Source: Hydrogenophaga sp. IBVHS2
GTDB lineage: Bacteria > Pseudomonadota > Gammaproteobacteria > Burkholderiales > Burkholderiaceae_C
Length of the DNA stretch: 64,000 bases
Assembly: GCF_002127215.1 (NCBI RefSeq)
Contig: NZ_NFUT01000002.1
Coordinates: 840,162 to 904,161, forward strand
Direction of reading: 5' to 3'
Position 1 is the stretch's first letter. Every line of letters starts with the position of its first letter. The notes beneath the pieces were generated by a model. It was not told where the DNA came from. It ran no database searches and worked only from the letters and a program-made list of their open reading frames with translations. The position numbers and the translations under genes are program-made. Of the stretch, positions 60,891 to 64,000 are shown in pieces.

Positions 60891-61448
60891 ATGATGAAGT
60901 TCCACGCCAATCGCAATCTGGTCGCCCTCGGGCTGGCACTGGCCCTGGCCGGCGGCAGCGCCATGGCCCAGGTCACTGTGGGCGGCGCCCCGATGTTCCC
61001 CACCAAGGACATCATCGACAACGCCGTCAATTCCAAAGATCACACCACCCTGGTGGCTGCGGTCAAGGCTGCCGGTCTGGTCGACACGCTCAAGTCCGCT
61101 GGTCCGTTCACCGTGTTTGCGCCCACCAATGCTGCGTTCGGCATGCTGCCCGCCGGCACGGTCGACAACCTGCTCAAGCCGGAAAACAAGGCCGCCCTGA
61201 CCGGTGTGCTGACCTACCACGTGGTTCCCGGCAAGCTGGATGCCGCAGCGCTGTCCAAGGCCGTGACCGAAGGCAAGGGCTCCGCCATGCTGAAGACGGT
61301 CGCGGGCGGTACCCTGACTGTGAAGGCGCAGGGCGGCAAGGTCATGGTCACGGACGAAAAGGGCGGCGTCGCGCAGGTGACCATTGCCGACGTCATCCAG
61401 TCCAACGGCGTGATCCATGTGATCGACAAGGTGCTGCTGCCGCGCTGA
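60891..61448 (+). CDS. Exported fasciclin (FAS1) domain protein
   Basis: 185 aa. A signal peptide to SAMA precedes a single FAS1 domain (DHTTLVAAVKAAGLVDTL, GPFTVFAPTNAAF, LTYHVVPGKLD, NGVIHVIDKVLLP). Such proteins mediate adhesion or surface binding. AGGAG is correctly placed before the ATG; a second ATG follows at once. Confidence 0.93.
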   Translation: MMKFHANRNLVALGLALALAGGSAMAQVTVGGAPMFPTKDIIDNAVNSKDHTTLVAAVKAAGLVDTLKSAGPFTVFAPTNAAFGMLPAGTVDNLLKPENKAALTGVLTYHVVPGKLDAAALSKAVTEGKGSAMLKTVAGGTLTVKAQGGKVMVTDEKGGVAQVTIADVIQSNGVIHVIDKVLLPR

Positions 61449-61461
61449 CATGAACAGCCGC

Positions 61462-61488
61462 AAAAAAGCCGCCCGAGGGCGGCTTTTT
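61462..61488. terminator. Terminator between the fasciclin gene and fabI
   Basis: AAAAAAGCCGCCC and GGGCGGCTTTTT form a stem with flanking A and T tracts that serves both converging genes. Confidence 0.9.
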
Positions 61489-61509
61489 CATGCCTGAGGA
61501 CACAGGCGA

Positions 61510-62304
61510 TCAGGCCATGTTGTCCTTGCTCAGGCCGGTGGTCTGGCTGTAGCCACCGTCCACATAGGTGATCTCTGCCGTGACGCCGCCGGCCAGGTCG
61601 GACAGCAGGAAAGCCGCCACGTTGCCCACGTCCTCGATGGTCACGTTGCGGCGGATGGGGGACGCGCTGGCCACCACGTTGAGCAGCTTGCCGAAGTCCT
61701 TGATGCCGCTGGCCGCCAGCGTCTTGATCGGGCCGGCGCTGATGCCGTTGACCCGCATCCCGCGCGGACCCAGCGATTCGGCCAGGTAACGCACCGACGC
61801 TTCCAGGCTGGCCTTGGCCAGGCCCATGGTGTTGTAGTTGGGCACGGCGCGCAGCGAACCCAGGTAGCTCAGGGTCAGCAGGGCCGACTTGTCGTTGAGG
61901 TAGGGCAGGGCGGCCTTGGCCATGGCCGGAAAGCTGTAGGCGCTGATGTCGTGGGCGATGCGGAAGCTCTCGCGCGAAAGACCTTCCAGGAAGTCGCCGG
62001 CAATGGCCTCGCGCGGCGCAAAGCCGATGCTGTGCACGAAGCCGTCGAACTTGGGCCACACGGCGGACAGGTCGGTGAACAGGCGCTCGATCTGCGCGTC
62101 GTCGCCCACGTCGCAGTCGAACACCAGCTTCGAATCGAAATCGGCCGCAAACTCGGTGATGCGGTCCTTGAAACGTTCACCGACATAGCTGAATGCCAGT
62201 TCGGCACCTTGCTGGTGGCAGGCCTTGGCAATGCCGTATGCGATCGAGCGGTTGGACAGCACGCCCGTGATCAGCAGTTTCTTGCCCGCGAGAAAACCCA
62301 TCAT
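61510..62304 (-). CDS. fabI: Enoyl-ACP reductase FabI
   Basis: 264 aa short-chain reductase. The N-terminal [20 protein letters not shown] is the FabI nucleotide-binding motif. The catalytic Tyr-x6-Lys is in [12 protein letters not shown]. It performs the last step of fatty-acid elongation and is the triclosan target. ATG 62304 follows GGAG; ATG 62301 is equally possible. Confidence 0.95.
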   Translation of the reverse strand: MMGFLAGKKLLITGVLSNRSIAYGIAKACHQQGAELAFSYVGERFKDRITEFAADFDSKLVFDCDVGDDAQIERLFTDLSAVWPKFDGFVHSIGFAPREAIAGDFLEGLSRESFRIAHDISAYSFPAMAKAALPYLNDKSALLTLSYLGSLRAVPNYNTMGLAKASLEASVRYLAESLGPRGMRVNGISAGPIKTLAASGIKDFGKLLNVVASASPIRRNVTIEDVGNVAAFLLSDLAGGVTAEITYVDGGYSQTTGLSKDNMA

Positions 62305-62338
62305 TCAATCTCCAGAAAAATTGCAGCAGAATTGTCGC

Positions 62339-64000
62339 ATGACGTTTCTTCGCGCCTGCCTCTGCTTCTGCCTGGTCCTGCCGGCGTGGCTGATGGTCTC
62401 GGCGCCGGTCTGGGCAGCCCACGGCTACGCCATCTGGGGCGAGCTGAAGTACCCCGCCGGGTTCACCCACTTCGACTATGTCAATCCGCAGGCCCCCAAG
62501 GGTGGGGAGCTGCGGCTGGTCAGCAACCTGCGCACCAGCACCTTCGACAAGTACAACCCCTTCACGCTGCGGGGCAGCGCGCCGGCTTACCTGAGCAACC
62601 TGATGTTCGACAGCCTGCTGTCCGGCGCGCTGGACGAGAACGGCGCCGGCTATGGCCTGCTGGCCGAGGACGTGCAGGCCGCCCCGGACGGCCTGTCGGT
62701 CACCTTCCGGCTGCGCAGCACGGCCCGTTTCCACAACGGCGACCCGGTGCTGGCGGCCGATGTGAAGCACAGCTTCGACACCCTGATGGGCCCCCACACC
62801 TCCCCGGTCTACAAGACCATTCTGGCCGAGGTGGCGGGTCTGGACGTGCTGGACGAGCGCACGGTGCGCTACCGCTTCCGCAAGCCCAACCGCGAACTGC
62901 CGCTCACCGTGGGTGGTCTGCCGGTGTTCAGCCGCCAGTGGGGCAACCAGATCGATCCCAAGACCGGACAGCGCAAGACCTTCGACCAGGTGGTGACCGA
63001 CATCCCCATCGGCAGCGGGCCGTACCGCATCGGTCCGGTGAACTTCGGTCGTGACATCACCTATGTGCGCGATCCGGCCTACTGGGCGCGGGATCTGCCG
63101 GTGCGCCGGGGCACCGCCAACTTCGACCGCATCACCGTCAAGATCTACAAGGACAACACCGCGCGGCTCGAAGCCCTGAAGGCCGGCGAGTTCGACCTGA
63201 TGCGCTTCTTCTCGGCCGGCGACTGGGCACGGCGCGTCAATGGCCGGCGCTTCGACAGCGGCGAGCTGGTCAAGGGCGAGTTCCAGCACCGGCTGCCCAC
63301 CGGCTTCCAGAGTTATGTGCTCAACACGCGCCGGCCCCCGCTGGACGACATCCGGGTGCGTCAGGCACTCGGCCTGGCGCTGGACTACGAATGGATGAAC
63401 CGGCAGATGTTCTACGGCGCCTACCAGCGGGTGCGCGGCCTGTTCGGGAACACCGACTGCTCGGCCCAGGGCCTGCCGTCGCCGGCCGAGCTGGCGCTGC
63501 TGGAGCCCTGGCGCACCCAGCTGCCGGCCGCCGTGTTCGGCCCGGCCTATGCGCCACCCCGCACCGACGGCGACCAGTCGCTGCGCCAGAACCTGCGCCA
63601 GGCCCAGGCCCTGCTGCGCGAGGCCGGCTGGACGGTGCGTGACGGCGCGCTGCGCAATGCCCAGGGCAAGCCCTTCGTCCTGGAGTACCTGGACAGCGCC
63701 GAGGTGGGGGCCCGGGTGGTGGCGCCCTGGACCCGCAACCTGGAGAAGCTCGGCGTGCAGCTGCGCTTCCGCCCGGTGGACTTTGCCCTCTACCAGCAGC
63801 GCCTGCGCACCTTCGACTTCGACATCATTTCGCTGGCCTACGGCGGCACCAGCACGCCCGGCGCCGAATACGCCGACCTCTTCGGCAGCCAGGCCGCGCG
63901 CACCGAGGATTCGGGCAACCACACCGGGCTGGCCAACCCGGCGGTGGACGCCCTGATCGAACGCATGACCGCCGCCAGCGACCGCGCCAGCTTCACTGCC
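62339..64000 (+). CDS. YejA-like extracellular solute-binding protein (family 5), truncated by window end
   Basis: 554 codons with no stop before the edge. Signal peptide to about SAPVWA. The family 5 binding-protein fold carries YVNPQAPKGGELRL, SGPYRIGPVNFGRDITYVRD and TGFQSYVLNTRRPPLDD, most like YejA (oligopeptide/microcin C uptake). The yejBEF permease and ATPase genes would be expected just beyond the window. It is divergent from fabI, 34 bp away. Confidence 0.9.
   Translation, partial: MTFLRACLCFCLVLPAWLMVSAPVWAAHGYAIWGELKYPAGFTHFDYVNPQAPKGGELRLVSNLRTSTFDKYNPFTLRGSAPAYLSNLMFDSLLSGALDENGAGYGLLAEDVQAAPDGLSVTFRLRSTARFHNGDPVLAADVKHSFDTLMGPHTSPVYKTILAEVAGLDVLDERTVRYRFRKPNRELPLTVGGLPVFSRQWGNQIDPKTGQRKTFDQVVTDIPIGSGPYRIGPVNFGRDITYVRDPAYWARDLPVRRGTANFDRITVKIYKDNTARLEALKAGEFDLMRFFSAGDWARRVNGRRFDSGELVKGEFQHRLPTGFQSYVLNTRRPPLDDIRVRQALGLALDYEWMNRQMFYGAYQRVRGLFGNTDCSAQGLPSPAELALLEPWRTQLPAAVFGPAYAPPRTDGDQSLRQNLRQAQALLREAGWTVRDGALRNAQGKPFVLEYLDSAEVGARVVAPWTRNLEKLGVQLRFRPVDFALYQQRLRTFDFDIISLAYGGTSTPGAEYADLFGSQAARTEDSGNHTGLANPAVDALIERMTAASDRASFTA

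Overview
The window is 64 kb of high-GC chromosomal DNA from a betaproteobacterium of the order Burkholderiales. Comamonadaceae or a close relative fits best. The reasons are the gene orders (yebC-purD-hemF-nadD-rsfS-rlmH-maf-rng; tauE-cysI-DUF934-cysHDN; lptF/lptG divergent from pepA-holC), the protein sequences, and a GC-rich palindromic repeat in maf that I recall from Comamonadaceae genomes. Assignments come from reading translations and motifs; no database search was run.

Layout. 1-1433: a HerA-like ATPase cut by the window edge. 1521-9246: nine plus-strand genes, mostly joined by ATGA-type overlaps, for purine, haem and NAD synthesis and for ribosome and RNA maturation (yebC, purD, an acyltransferase, hemF, nadD, rsfS, rlmH, maf, rng). 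9259-13997: msbA, divergent from tolB-pal-cpoB. 14049-15991: a YeeE/YedE sulfur transporter and tcdA. 16076-16151: tRNA-Lys.

16104-24976 is the accessory region. It is an 8.9-kb integrated element bounded by a 48-bp direct repeat of the tRNA-Lys 3' half. It carries a tyrosine integrase, an AlpA-like regulator, a CHC2 zinc-finger protein, a RepA-like helicase, a TubC-like docking protein, several tiny ORFs, an HNH endonuclease, a small-terminase-like protein and an HK97-fold major capsid protein. I see no large terminase, portal, protease or tail gene. That makes it a capsid-encoding phage satellite rather than a prophage. A three-gene plus-strand operon of unknown function next to attL looks like cargo. 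A 9-bp-period inverted iteron array lies inside the 3' end of the helicase gene, and repeated integrase arm-type sites sit near both ends.

25090-27447: a hybrid histidine kinase and tRNA-Asn. 27503-29841: a TonB-dependent receptor behind a TPP riboswitch, so probably an importer of thiamine or a thiamine precursor. 29873-37377: a sulfate-assimilation cluster (tauE-like, cysI, DUF934, cysH, cysD, cysN) followed by ferredoxin and ferredoxin reductase genes, which may feed electrons to CysI because no cysJ is present. 37456-46600: an MnmC-like oxidase, an Fe(II)-trafficking protein, fpr, dsbB, argA, hrpA and a FecR-SPOR protein. 46841-54224: a Rieske protein, an aminotransferase, a CysB-type regulator, a CbiX-like chelatase, lptG, lptF, pepA and holC. 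54410-64000: an amino-acid-type binding lipoprotein, an RRM protein, tRNA-Ser, DUF2237, QmcA/NfeD, an Arg/Lys/Orn decarboxylase behind a terminator-like leader, a fasciclin protein, fabI and a partial YejA-like binding protein.

Several loci converge on sulfur: the cys cluster, a CysB regulator, a sirohydrochlorin-chelatase-like gene (sirohaem for CysI), a YeeE-type transporter and the TPP-controlled receptor.
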